A DNA stretch of 64,000 nt, from assembly GCF_027923765.1 (NCBI RefSeq), contig NZ_AP026709.1, positions 3,698,063 to 3,762,062 on the forward strand. Reading direction: 5' to 3'. This document shows positions 57,253 to 64,000 of the stretch, one piece after another; position 1 is the stretch's first letter, and every line of letters starts with the position of its first letter. Made by a program: the position numbers and the translations under genes. A model generated the notes under the pieces. That model ran no database searches. It was not told where the DNA came from and saw only the letters and a program-made list of their open reading frames with translations. The stretch is from Pseudodesulfovibrio nedwellii. GTDB taxonomy: Bacteria; Desulfobacterota; Desulfovibrionia; Desulfovibrionales; Desulfovibrionaceae.

Positions 57253-58125
57253 CTAACCGATGAGGGACAAAGCCATTCTCGGCATGGAGTTGGCCTGGGA
57301 CAGCATGGAAACTGCGGCCTGGGTCTTGATCTGGTTGCGAACGAATTCGGTCATCTCGGTTGCGACGTCAACGTCGGAGATACGGGATTCAGCAGCCTGA
57401 ACGTTCTCGGCCTGGATACCCAGAACTGTTACGGTGTTTTCAAGTCTGTTCTGCAAGGAACCCAAGTTGGCGCGAATCTTATCCTTGGAAATGATCGCGT
57501 TGTTCAGGGTGTCCAGAGAGGCCTGAGCCAAAGCCTGGGTTGAAATGGAGTTGCTTGCAGCAAGACCGACGCCCAGAGAAGAAGCTGTGGAACTGCTGAT
57601 TTCAACGTAGTAGTAATCTTCTGCGCAGTCGTTACCGGTACCAAAGTGAACCTTCAGCTTACCAGTGGACTGGAGACCTGCGCCAGAGTGGGTACCTGAA
57701 AGGTTACCGTTGAGCAGGTAGATGCCGTTGAAGTCAGTAGAGTTGGCGATACGAGTGATTTCCGAAGCCATGGCCTGATACTCGGAGTCGATGATCAGAC
57801 GCTGGTCAGAGTTGTAGGTACCCGTGGATGCCTGCATGGCCAGTTCCTTCATACGGATCAGCTTTTCATCGATAACGCCGAGGGCGCCGTCAGCTGTCTG
57901 GATGAGGGAGACTGCATCGTTTGCATTACGAATGCCCTGATTGAGAGACTGAATGTCAGCACGCATCAATTCGCGAACTGCCAAGCCTGCAGCATCATCA
58001 GAAGCTGTACCAACACGAAGTCCGGAAGACAGACGACGAGTTGATGTTTCCAGGGCGCTGTAGGACTGGCCCAGGTTGCGGGATGCATTCATTGCCATCA
58101 TGTTGTGGTTAATTACGAGAGACAT
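57253..58125 (-). CDS. fliC: Flagellin
   Basis: This is the filament protein of 290 residues. The conserved D0/D1 ends are present: SLVINHNMMAMNASRNLGQSYSALE at the N-terminus and DVATEMTEFVRNQIKTQAAVSMLSQAN at the C-terminus, with a short variable centre (residues 140-200). The ATG at 58125 follows AAGGAGGAAATT, a strong site, whereas the longer frame has no sense. A sigma-28 type promoter lies about 95 bases upstream. fliD and fliS follow. Confidence 0.95.
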   Translation of the reverse strand: MSLVINHNMMAMNASRNLGQSYSALETSTRRLSSGLRVGTASDDAAGLAVRELMRADIQSLNQGIRNANDAVSLIQTADGALGVIDEKLIRMKELAMQASTGTYNSDQRLIIDSEYQAMASEITRIANSTDFNGIYLLNGNLSGTHSGAGLQSTGKLKVHFGTGNDCAEDYYYVEISSSTASSLGVGLAASNSISTQALAQASLDTLNNAIISKDKIRANLGSLQNRLENTVTVLGIQAENVQAAESRISDVDVATEMTEFVRNQIKTQAAVSMLSQANSMPRMALSLIG

Positions 58126-58170
58126 AATTTCCTCCTTGAAATTGTTTCGGCTTCCATGCCTAGATTTCAA

Positions 58171-58194
58171 CCCGGCGGTTGAGTTTTTACCGGG
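58171..58194 (-). other. Hairpin in the flagellin leader
   Basis: CCCGG and CCGGG arms around a 14-base loop lie in the 5' leader between the promoter and the ribosome binding site. Flagellin leaders in other bacteria are targets of CsrA; the GGA in the Shine-Dalgarno region would suit this, but it is only a suggestion. Confidence 0.35.
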
Positions 58195-58218
58195 CAAACC
58201 ATTCGTTTGTTGCTCTAC

Positions 58219-58245
58219 TCATCGTCGGGGTACGGAAAAACTTTA
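58219..58245 (-). promoter_or_regulatory. Sigma-28 promoter of flagellin
   Basis: On the minus strand TAAAGTTT (58238-58245) and GACGATGA (58219-58226) are spaced by 11 bases. The sigma-28 consensus is TAAAGTTT-N11-GCCGATAA; the match is 8/8 and 6/8. It lies in the right place before flagellin, giving a leader of about 85 bases. Confidence 0.75.
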
Positions 58246-58423
58246 GGGTCCATGAACGTTTTTTTTGTAATCAAAGTCAGGGAAATGGCTGAACAAAAAA
58301 AATATTTATGAGGATTTGAACTTTATAGTTTGCAAAGTATTGGGCGTGACGAATCGCCAGAGTGTGACTGGGGTTTGCAGAATTAAAAGGAAAAGTGTTG
58401 TAAAGCAGTGACTTAGATGTGTG

Positions 58424-60097
58424 TTAGCCGAAAGTCTGACGCATGGTTTTTATAAGCTGGGTCATGCGTATCTCATAGGTGTGTTCGGCCAAAATGCGTT
58501 TTCTGGCTGCCATGGAAATGGCCTTTCTTTTTTTGGGGTCGGCGAGAAATTGATCAATGAGATGTGGGATCTCTTCCGGGTCTCGATAGACCACAGCTTC
58601 TGTATCGAGGTCGAACAGGTTCTCCATCTGATCACGATGGTCTGTGATGAGAAAGCCGTTACAGGCCGGAACATCAAAGACTCGTTGGTTGACGGCTCCC
58701 GGCATCTGGCGGCTGGTGCAGTTGAAGTTGATTGTAGAGGCTGGGTAGAATCGAGGGAGATCTTCGTAGTAGTCAAGGCGTTCCAGTCGTCGAACTTTGG
58801 CTCCCTGCGGAAGGATAGTGTCCCAACCCGTATCTCCGACAATAAGCGGAGTGTACTGTAGAATGTTTTTTATGCAGTTGAGTCGGTATTGCCGGGTCGC
58901 TTCCCAAGTCAGCAGGGACTCACTGGCCAGCCTGTTTTCTTTGGTGGGCAGATTCGCGATGGTTTTATGCCAGTCTGGATGAAAGGTTTCCAAGAAATTT
59001 GCGATCAGAGTTTCGCCGGAATCGCCAAAGTGGCGGGCGACATTCTCATAATTTGCAGCGAGGTGCGCTGGCAGGTTTGCCTGGTCCAGACTCTCGGCCA
59101 CAGGGCGGACCATGGAGTTGCCTACGAATGATACGTCAGTATGCCATTGGGTGGGTGCTGTTTTATCGTGCCCGGGTACGAATCGAGCCGGGTCTGTCGC
59201 CAGAGGAAGATAGTGGACGTGCTGAAATCCCTTATTTCGGACAGCTTCAGTGCTTCCCGCATCAAAGGAGAAAATAATAGTATTGTCACTGCTAGGGTGG
59301 GCGTAATCAAACAAAATGAGATGGGGATTGTCCACGAACCATGATGCCAGAGGTAGGTTGAGGTTCGCCAGTAATTCTGCCAGTTTGCCTTCGCGATCCA
59401 GGCCGAAGTGGTTGACGGTCAGGACGAAGTCCGGTTTGAAGTCGATGACTGCTTTGAGAATCGCTTCAATAAATGACTGGTCGCCGGTTTCGCGGTTGTT
59501 CAAGGGAATGGTTTGGTATTTGATATCAAGACAGTCAAAGGCCGACAGAATTTCCCTGCACAGAAAATAATTGGAATCGAAAAAAAGGACACGAGGACTG
59601 GTTGATTGAAATTTGGGGTATCGCGTCTGGCTCCAGAAATCGGAAGTGTTACTAGCCTTTATTGTGTCGAGAATCGGACCATAATACTCTCGGTCCAGTC
59701 GAGGATATAGTGGAAGAATGACCGGGTGCAATGGCCGGTCGTCGTGTTTTGCCTGCCACTCCACAATTCTTTTGAAGGCTTTGCCGGGATTAGTGTCATT
59801 GATTGCAAGGATTGTGTCTTGTTGTGAGATGGCTTTGGTCAGGTCGAGGACCGTTTGTTCCTTGTCCACCACGGCAACGGGGAATCCTTTCCGCTGTAAA
59901 GCGTTGAGGCAGTGTCCCAAACCTGAACCGATGAGTACGGGAAGAGTGCCAGTGGGAACGGAATCGGCAAGAGCCAGTTCCCGTTCCATGCTTTTTCGAC
60001 CCCACATGTGCCAGACTTTGCCCTGTCTGTGAATACGGATGTCGGTCAGTTCGCCGTCGGTGGTGATGGGTTCGGCTGTGTAAGGGATACGGATCAT
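58424..60097 (-). CDS. CgeB-like glycosyltransferase, possibly for flagellin
   Basis: The ATG at 60097 begins [16 protein letters not shown] and gives 557 residues; an ATG at 60154 inside terminator sequence is less likely. An N-terminal domain has [19 protein letters not shown], a nucleotide-binding-like glycine pattern. The middle and C-terminal halves carry [21 protein letters not shown] and [16 protein letters not shown], features of the CgeB/DUF3880 glycosyltransferase group. It lies upstream of flagellin on the same strand. A role in flagellin or surface glycosylation is inferred from position. Confidence 0.78.
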   Translation of the reverse strand: MIRIPYTAEPITTDGELTDIRIHRQGKVWHMWGRKSMERELALADSVPTGTLPVLIGSGLGHCLNALQRKGFPVAVVDKEQTVLDLTKAISQQDTILAINDTNPGKAFKRIVEWQAKHDDRPLHPVILPLYPRLDREYYGPILDTIKASNTSDFWSQTRYPKFQSTSPRVLFFDSNYFLCREILSAFDCLDIKYQTIPLNNRETGDQSFIEAILKAVIDFKPDFVLTVNHFGLDREGKLAELLANLNLPLASWFVDNPHLILFDYAHPSSDNTIIFSFDAGSTEAVRNKGFQHVHYLPLATDPARFVPGHDKTAPTQWHTDVSFVGNSMVRPVAESLDQANLPAHLAANYENVARHFGDSGETLIANFLETFHPDWHKTIANLPTKENRLASESLLTWEATRQYRLNCIKNILQYTPLIVGDTGWDTILPQGAKVRRLERLDYYEDLPRFYPASTINFNCTSRQMPGAVNQRVFDVPACNGFLITDHRDQMENLFDLDTEAVVYRDPEEIPHLIDQFLADPKKRKAISMAARKRILAEHTYEIRMTQLIKTMRQTFG

Positions 60098-60161
60098 GGG
60101 TTTGTCATGTACGTCATATAGGGGTGTGCAGGCAAGGCGTCTTATACATGACATATATAAT

Positions 60162-60201
60162 AAGGCCCCGCCGAATGGTTCGACGGGGCCTTTGTTTTTT
60201 C
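60162..60201 (-). terminator. Terminator of the AsmA-like gene
   Basis: AAGGCCCCG and CGGGGCCTT arms flank CCGAATGGTTCGA, which can itself pair. On the minus strand TTATTATA follows, and on the plus strand TTTGTTTTTT follows. It separates the AsmA-like gene from the CgeB-like gene. Confidence 0.8.
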
Positions 60202-60207
60202 TATTGT

Positions 60208-60987
60208 TTAGTTGTCGGAACCGAAAAGTCCTTTGATGGCATCTCCGGCAGAGCCTGCGCCCTTGGTGACGCCTTCAACGGCTTTGCCCAGTTCTTTCTG
60301 AAGCTGTTTGCCGACTTGAGTGACTGTGCCGGTGATGTCGCCTGTCATTTCGTTCAAAACCAGAGCGAACGCCTCAGCCGGAGTGGTGTCCTTTTCCTTG
60401 CCGATGTCCTTGAGGTGGATGTCGGGAAGATCGATGCCCATGGATTGATCTCCAAAAGCATTCAGCATGGTGCCGCCAAGATTGATGTGACCGTTCTTAA
60501 CAATGAAGTTATTGATCTGAATTTTCTTTTCTGCACCGGTTTCCGTGGGCTCGGCTTCTGTCTTCTGTTCTTGTTTCTGCTCGCCTGCCACGGTTTTCTT
60601 GATGTTGTTGACGATGGTTTTGAAGTTGTCGGTGTTTCCCTTTTTCTCATAGCTGATGATAGGACCATCGACGAAAATTTCTTCGATAATGATACGGTCA
60701 GTTGTCAGGGAATCGGTTACGACTGACACGCGGATGGTGTCGCACTCAACAGCGCTGGGCATAGAGAATCCCTTGGGGTTGCCCAAGAGGAAGTCGGACA
60801 GGGAGCCTGAACCGGACAGGATGGAAATGTCTGCCGAGCCAAGTTTGACTTCGGTTTTGGTGATGGGCGGTCCGTATTCTTCGACGGCCGTTTTGATGAT
60901 ATCTCCGAGGTTCAGAACGATGAGAACTGCTACAGCAATGATGGCGGCGGTAACTACGCCGATACCGATGAATATGAATTTCTTCAT
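60208..60987 (-). CDS. AsmA-like envelope protein
   Basis: The 259-residue protein has one N-terminal membrane segment (residues 3-27, [24 protein letters not shown]). A periplasmic part with beta-rich pattern follows ([21 protein letters not shown]), like AsmA-type proteins. A charged low-complexity stretch ([22 protein letters not shown]) and a C-terminal helix follow. It is shorter than typical AsmA proteins. A role in outer-membrane lipid order is possible, but not shown. Confidence 0.72.
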   Translation of the reverse strand: MKKFIFIGIGVVTAAIIAVAVLIVLNLGDIIKTAVEEYGPPITKTEVKLGSADISILSGSGSLSDFLLGNPKGFSMPSAVECDTIRVSVVTDSLTTDRIIIEEIFVDGPIISYEKKGNTDNFKTIVNNIKKTVAGEQKQEQKTEAEPTETGAEKKIQINNFIVKNGHINLGGTMLNAFGDQSMGIDLPDIHLKDIGKEKDTTPAEAFALVLNEMTGDITGTVTQVGKQLQKELGKAVEGVTKGAGSAGDAIKGLFGSDN

Positions 60988-61068
60988 GTTGTCTCCTTGG
61001 TGAGGGTGGGAATGATTAAAAAAGAGTATGTTATTTATGACTGTAGGGCAACCGGTTCACGGAAACAA

Positions 61069-62043
61069 TCAGGGAAGCATTGGGAATGGTGGATTGGCAA
61101 AGTGCCGCATGTGTCGTGTTGATATGCCCGGTTCTCCTGAATCCAAAGAGGGACCGAAGCCCTTTTGAATGAAGGGCTTGTCGAGAAAGATCGTCTCTTC
61201 CATGGACTGGCACAGAAGGCTTGCTCTAGTGGCGGCTTCATCCATCATTGTTTTAATGGATTTGTTGAATGGTTTGCCGGTGACAGGGTGTTGGTATTTG
61301 ATCTTTCCACGTATTTTTTCAGCCTGACGCATGAGTTGTGGCGCATAAAAAAGAGTGATTATTTCTTTTGCCTGTCGTGGAAGAAGTGGTGATAGAGCAA
61401 AAAACGTTCGGGAAAGGGTGGGCTTTAGGTATAATCCTTGAAGAGTCGCAAATACGGTGAAAGCGTGACTTAACCCGGCGCGAAGTTCTTCGGATGACGT
61501 GCTAGCCAGTTCGGCCATATGTTCTATGGGCAGGGCTTCGTAAAGATCATTTTCCAGGCGTGTCAGGAGTCGTTTGATGGAAAAAAGAGGCCGTCCGATC
61601 ATTTCCGGGCAGATGACCATATCCATCAATGATTCAAGGGCGCGGTGTCGTTGCCTAGTCTGTGATTTGGTCTTTGGGTCAACGTCAAAGTAGTCACCAG
61701 AGAGATGCCAGACCATGGGATGCATGGTAGCATCCGCAAATACATGGGAAGCCATGCCGACAAACAGGGCCGTTGCCAGTTCATTATCAAGAGCCGCAGC
61801 TGCGTGTTTTGCCTGAATTTTAAGCAGGGTAAAGGTGTCTTGGCCATCAACACCATGAAGTTGGTGAGCTAGTTGATTCAGTGGGCGAGCGTGTTTGTTT
61901 ACGCCATAGAAAAGGGCATCATGCACCACCGATCCCAGAAGGAGGCCGTGGGGATAGGCGTTCAGGCAGGAAGAAAACCGAGTTTCGGAGAGAATCTCCG
62001 CAGTTTTTAAAGCGGTTTTGAAGTGTATCAGTTCTTTTGGCAT
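61069..62043 (-). CDS. Zinc-dependent phospholipase C family protein
   Basis: The 324-residue protein has the metal-ligand pattern of the zinc-dependent phospholipase C / S1-P1-like group: H7 in ELIHF, VVHDALFY (H40, D41), NQLAHQLH and ASHVFADATMH near residue 98-108. No signal peptide is evident, so it may act inside the cell. The substrate is unknown. It is divergent from the shikimate-kinase-like gene. Confidence 0.75.
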   Translation of the reverse strand: MPKELIHFKTALKTAEILSETRFSSCLNAYPHGLLLGSVVHDALFYGVNKHARPLNQLAHQLHGVDGQDTFTLLKIQAKHAAAALDNELATALFVGMASHVFADATMHPMVWHLSGDYFDVDPKTKSQTRQRHRALESLMDMVICPEMIGRPLFSIKRLLTRLENDLYEALPIEHMAELASTSSEELRAGLSHAFTVFATLQGLYLKPTLSRTFFALSPLLPRQAKEIITLFYAPQLMRQAEKIRGKIKYQHPVTGKPFNKSIKTMMDEAATRASLLCQSMEETIFLDKPFIQKGFGPSLDSGEPGISTRHMRHFANPPFPMLP

Positions 62044-62131
62044 ATGATTCCGTTTTCAGTTTGCTTTTTGGGTACCCTACTTGATAACGTCCGCAGGGCA
62101 AAGAGAACTTCAGGAACACCAAGGAAACAGT

Positions 62132-62659
62132 ATGACGAAATATTTTATTAATGAACAGTACGATGTGCAGGATGCCGATGCCAGCAAGGGATTTGGCAAA
62201 GGAGAAAAGCGTGAAGATTATGCTGACGCCTGGAAGGATACCGGTAATATAATTTTAATAGGATTGGGCGGTTCAGGTAAAAAGGCATTGGCTAACCTTC
62301 TCGGCGGACGAACCGGACTGGTTGTCGTGGCCCCGAAAGGAGTCACCGAGGCTGTGCAGGTTTTGGGCGCAGGGCCGCGTATTATCGTGCTTGAAGACGG
62401 ATTGGTCGAAGCCGCCGAGGTCCAGGCGCTCATCCATGGTTCTGGCAAGGTCTTTTATATAATGGTTGATTCCAAAATTTTGTCGGAACGTGTTGCGGAC
62501 AGAGAAGGCGTAGGAGATACGGAAGCCCTGTGGCGTGAAATTTCTGCCCGTCTGGCCGTTATGGAACCCGTGTTCTATAGTGTACTTCATTTTATTATGC
62601 AGGGAGCGCAATCCCCGGATGAATTGGTGGATGATGCCATGGAAAAAATTGGGTACTAA
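62132..62659 (+). CDS. Shikimate-kinase-like protein with an altered P-loop
   Basis: The ATG at 62132 follows AAGGA at an 8-base gap and gives 175 residues; the frame is open further upstream. The fold resembles shikimate kinases (ILIGLGGSGKKALANLL, then VFYIMVDSKILSERVADREG). The Walker A motif is G44-x4-G49-K50, but residue 51 is lysine, where the serine or threonine that holds magnesium should be. The substrate-binding arginines of shikimate kinase are not clear. It may be a regulatory or inactive relative. An extra 30-residue N-terminus precedes the fold. Confidence 0.75.
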   Translation: MTKYFINEQYDVQDADASKGFGKGEKREDYADAWKDTGNIILIGLGGSGKKALANLLGGRTGLVVVAPKGVTEAVQVLGAGPRIIVLEDGLVEAAEVQALIHGSGKVFYIMVDSKILSERVADREGVGDTEALWREISARLAVMEPVFYSVLHFIMQGAQSPDELVDDAMEKIGY

Positions 62660-62755
62660 TTTACTTTCATACCCAGTCGATTGATGACATGCGTTGCGGT
62701 TTGCGGTAAGCACAAAATCTCGTTTGCGACACAGACCATTCATAGGGAGCTTTAC

Positions 62756-63493
62756 ATGCCGGAAAAGAAACTCAGGGTCGACTTTATGACCATGACACCT
62801 GATGCTTTGTCACTTATCTACGCCGCTTTTCGCCAGTGCTATCATGCTGGATTTGTAGCAGATATGTGGCCTAGATTGCTTTCTGGCGACATTGATCCCG
62901 AGGTGCAGGCGGACTTTGTGTCCAAAACTATGGAATCCGGACATGACAGTCCCGTTGAACATGTGTCCATGACCTTCGCTGTCGAAGGTATTTCCAGAGC
63001 GTGCTCCCATCAGATTGTGCGTCATCGTATCGCTTCCTACTCTCAGCAGAGTCAGCGGTATGTGGCCGAAAATGATATGGAATATATCCTGCCCCCAGCC
63101 ATTGCCAAGATCCCCGAAGCCAAAGAACGTTTTGAGTCGTTTATGGAAGAAGTGCAATCCGCTTATTCCGATCTGCGTGAAATCCTGGTGGCCAACGGGC
63201 GTAAGTCCAAGGCCAATGAGGATGCCCGTTTCGTGTTGCCTCAGGCTGCAGAAACAAAAATTGTCATCACCATGAATTGTCGCAGTCTGAATCATTTTTT
63301 TCATTTGCGGTGCTGTAATCGTGCCCAGTGGGAAGTTCGAGCCGTGGCAGACCAGATGCTTGCACTTTGCAAAGAAAAGCTTCCCGCCATCTTTATGAAT
63401 GGTGGCGCTCGGTGCGAACAGCTAGGATATTGTCCGGAATCTCCGAAATTTGCCTGTGGCAAGTACCCGAGTCGCGATAAAACTTCAGGTTAA
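62756..63493 (+). CDS. thyX: Flavin-dependent thymidylate synthase
   Basis: ThyX makes dTMP from dUMP using FAD and folate. The 245-residue protein carries the ThyX motif RHRx7S at residues 89-99 (RHRIASYSQQS). The start at 62756 follows AGGGAG; the earlier in-frame ATG at 62681 lies before any ribosome binding site. The C-terminus with RCCNRAQWEVRAVADQM is typical. Its presence means this cell need not use ThyA. No folate gene is adjacent. Confidence 0.94.
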   Translation: MPEKKLRVDFMTMTPDALSLIYAAFRQCYHAGFVADMWPRLLSGDIDPEVQADFVSKTMESGHDSPVEHVSMTFAVEGISRACSHQIVRHRIASYSQQSQRYVAENDMEYILPPAIAKIPEAKERFESFMEEVQSAYSDLREILVANGRKSKANEDARFVLPQAAETKIVITMNCRSLNHFFHLRCCNRAQWEVRAVADQMLALCKEKLPAIFMNGGARCEQLGYCPESPKFACGKYPSRDKTSG

Positions 63494-63610
63494 CTTTTCC
63501 AAAGGCCGGGATAAAATCCTGCCCCTCTGACACCTTGTGCTTTTTGGCATTTTTGTGTCGTGCTTTTTTTTGTCATATTTTTCAGCATGTTGATGCTGTT
63601 CAAAAATGAC

Positions 63611-63645
63611 AGCCCTGTGTCAGCCCTTGGGGGACGGGGCTTTTT
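63611..63645 (+). terminator. Weak terminator of thyX
   Basis: AGCCC (63622-63626) and GGGCT (63637-63641) with a 10-base loop are followed by TTTTT. The stem is short, and the distance of about 120 bases from the thyX stop is long, so this is a tentative call. Confidence 0.45.
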
Positions 63646-63869
63646 GACTCCTTGTGCAACATGTGTTTGACAGGCTGCGGGGAGTAAGAATTGTTGCTGT
63701 TAAGTTTAGTGTAAATAATTTAGATAGTTATCACTAATTTTTAGTTTTTTTACTTGATTTACCATTGGTTAACCTGTCATAAAAAATAATCAATGGAAAA
63801 GGAATTTAATGTAAAAATGATGAATTTGATGAAATCTGAGTTTTAAACTGTTTAAAACATTTTCAACAG

Positions 63870-63899
63870 TTGTTAAGAACTGTACTCTCTAGATATATT
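63870..63899 (+). promoter_or_regulatory. Possible promoter at the right end
   Basis: TTGTTA (63870-63875) and TATATT (63894-63899) match the consensus 4/6 and 5/6 with an 18-base spacer. The start of transcription would be near 63906, just before the possible structured RNA. Inverted repeats overlap both elements. Confidence 0.35.
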
Positions 63900-63910
63900 T
63901 GAGAGTCCGA

Positions 63911-63973
63911 AAACCCTTGTAGCTCAGTTGTTTCATGGGGTGGGCGGTGAAAAGAAGGGCTGAGTGCGGGTTT
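63911..63973 (+). ncRNA. Possible structured leader or small RNA
   Basis: AAACCC (63911-63916) can pair with GGGTTT (63968-63973), and CTCAG (63923-63927) with CTGAG (63960-63964), separated by a small internal loop. The 32-base apical loop is rich in G. It does not match a tRNA or a riboswitch class that I recognise. The window ends 27 bases later, so what follows cannot be seen. Confidence 0.3.
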
Positions 63974-64000
63974 CCTGATTTTGTCTTGTTTTATAACAGG

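Larger units (their letters stand above)
63646..64000. other. Right-end non-coding region with inverted repeats
   Basis: No gene with support lies between thyX and the window end. The first part is AT-rich. From 63841 three inverted repeats follow: TTTTAAAC-T-GTTTAAAA (63841-63857), ACAGTT-GTTAAG-AACTGT (63866-63883) and ACTCTC-N11-GAGAGT (63884-63906). A possible structured RNA follows at 63911-63973. The region is probably the regulatory leader of a gene outside the window. Confidence 0.55.

Noticed and set aside
32005..63767. A 14-base word, TTGATTTACCATTG, found at 32005-32018 and 63754-63767
   Set aside because: One shared 14-base word between two AT-rich regions is expected by chance in a window of this size, and the flanks do not match.
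63912..63935. A tRNA-like stretch, CCTTGTAGCTCAGTTG
   Set aside because: It resembles a tRNA D-arm, but no anticodon stem, T arm or acceptor pairing follows in the remaining sequence.
1..64000. CRISPR arrays, insertion sequences, phage genes and toxin-antitoxin pairs
   Set aside because: I looked for regular direct repeats, transposase or integrase motifs and phage structural genes and saw none. The only repeat family is the heme-locus hairpin element.

Overview
The window reads as chromosomal DNA of a Desulfovibrio-type sulfate reducer (Desulfovibrionaceae, possibly Pseudodesulfovibrio-like). This is inferred from gene content, not from a database match. Three things point there: a siroheme-dependent heme pathway (ahbA, ahbC, ahbD with hemB), the futalosine route to menaquinone (mqnA, mqnC, mqnD, mqnE), and a transcription-translation block with no tuf between fusA and rpsJ.

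Positions 1-25,400 form a plus-strand core block. It starts inside rpoB, then rpoC and a terminator, then rpsL-rpsG-fusA, the S10/spc genes rpsJ to rplO, secY, map, rpmJ, rpsM, rpsK, rpsD, rpoA and rplQ, ending at a strong terminator near 25,385. Two short genes, rpmD and rpmJ, lie in this block.

Positions 25,400-32,460 hold a LysR regulator and the menaquinone locus. A TetR-like regulator heads a minus-strand run tetR-mqnE-mqnC-mqnA, with mqnD divergent. A perfect inverted repeat lies at the predicted start of the tetR transcript. An EamA permease and a small zinc-ribbon protein follow. Positions 32,470-36,750 carry darP and a minus-strand Mla-type lipid transport set: a permease with a STAS domain, an ATPase, an MCE protein and an auxiliary lipoprotein.

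Positions 36,900-45,010 contain an Lrp-type regulator next to bifunctional putA, a GNAT acetyltransferase, an ABC-F protein, rpe, a solute-binding protein and a small membrane protein. Positions 45,035-49,330 are the heme locus, read ahbD-hemB-ahbC-ahbA on the minus strand. Three related intergenic repeats sit in it, and one of them forms the ribosome binding site of ahbA.

Positions 49,485-60,160 are envelope and flagellar: an OmpA-type lipoprotein, a zinc-ribbon membrane protein with an internal 16-residue repeat, glycosyltransferases, fliS, fliD and flagellin behind a good sigma-28 promoter. Positions 60,208-63,493 hold an AsmA-like protein, a zinc-dependent phospholipase C family protein, a shikimate-kinase-like protein with an altered P-loop, and thyX. 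The last 507 bases have no gene but hold a dense cluster of inverted repeats, a possible promoter and a possible structured RNA cut by the window edge.

No CRISPR array, insertion sequence, rRNA or complete tRNA was seen. No clearly new multi-gene system was found. The best leads are the operator at the menaquinone locus, the heme-locus repeats, the altered P-loop protein and the structured right end.
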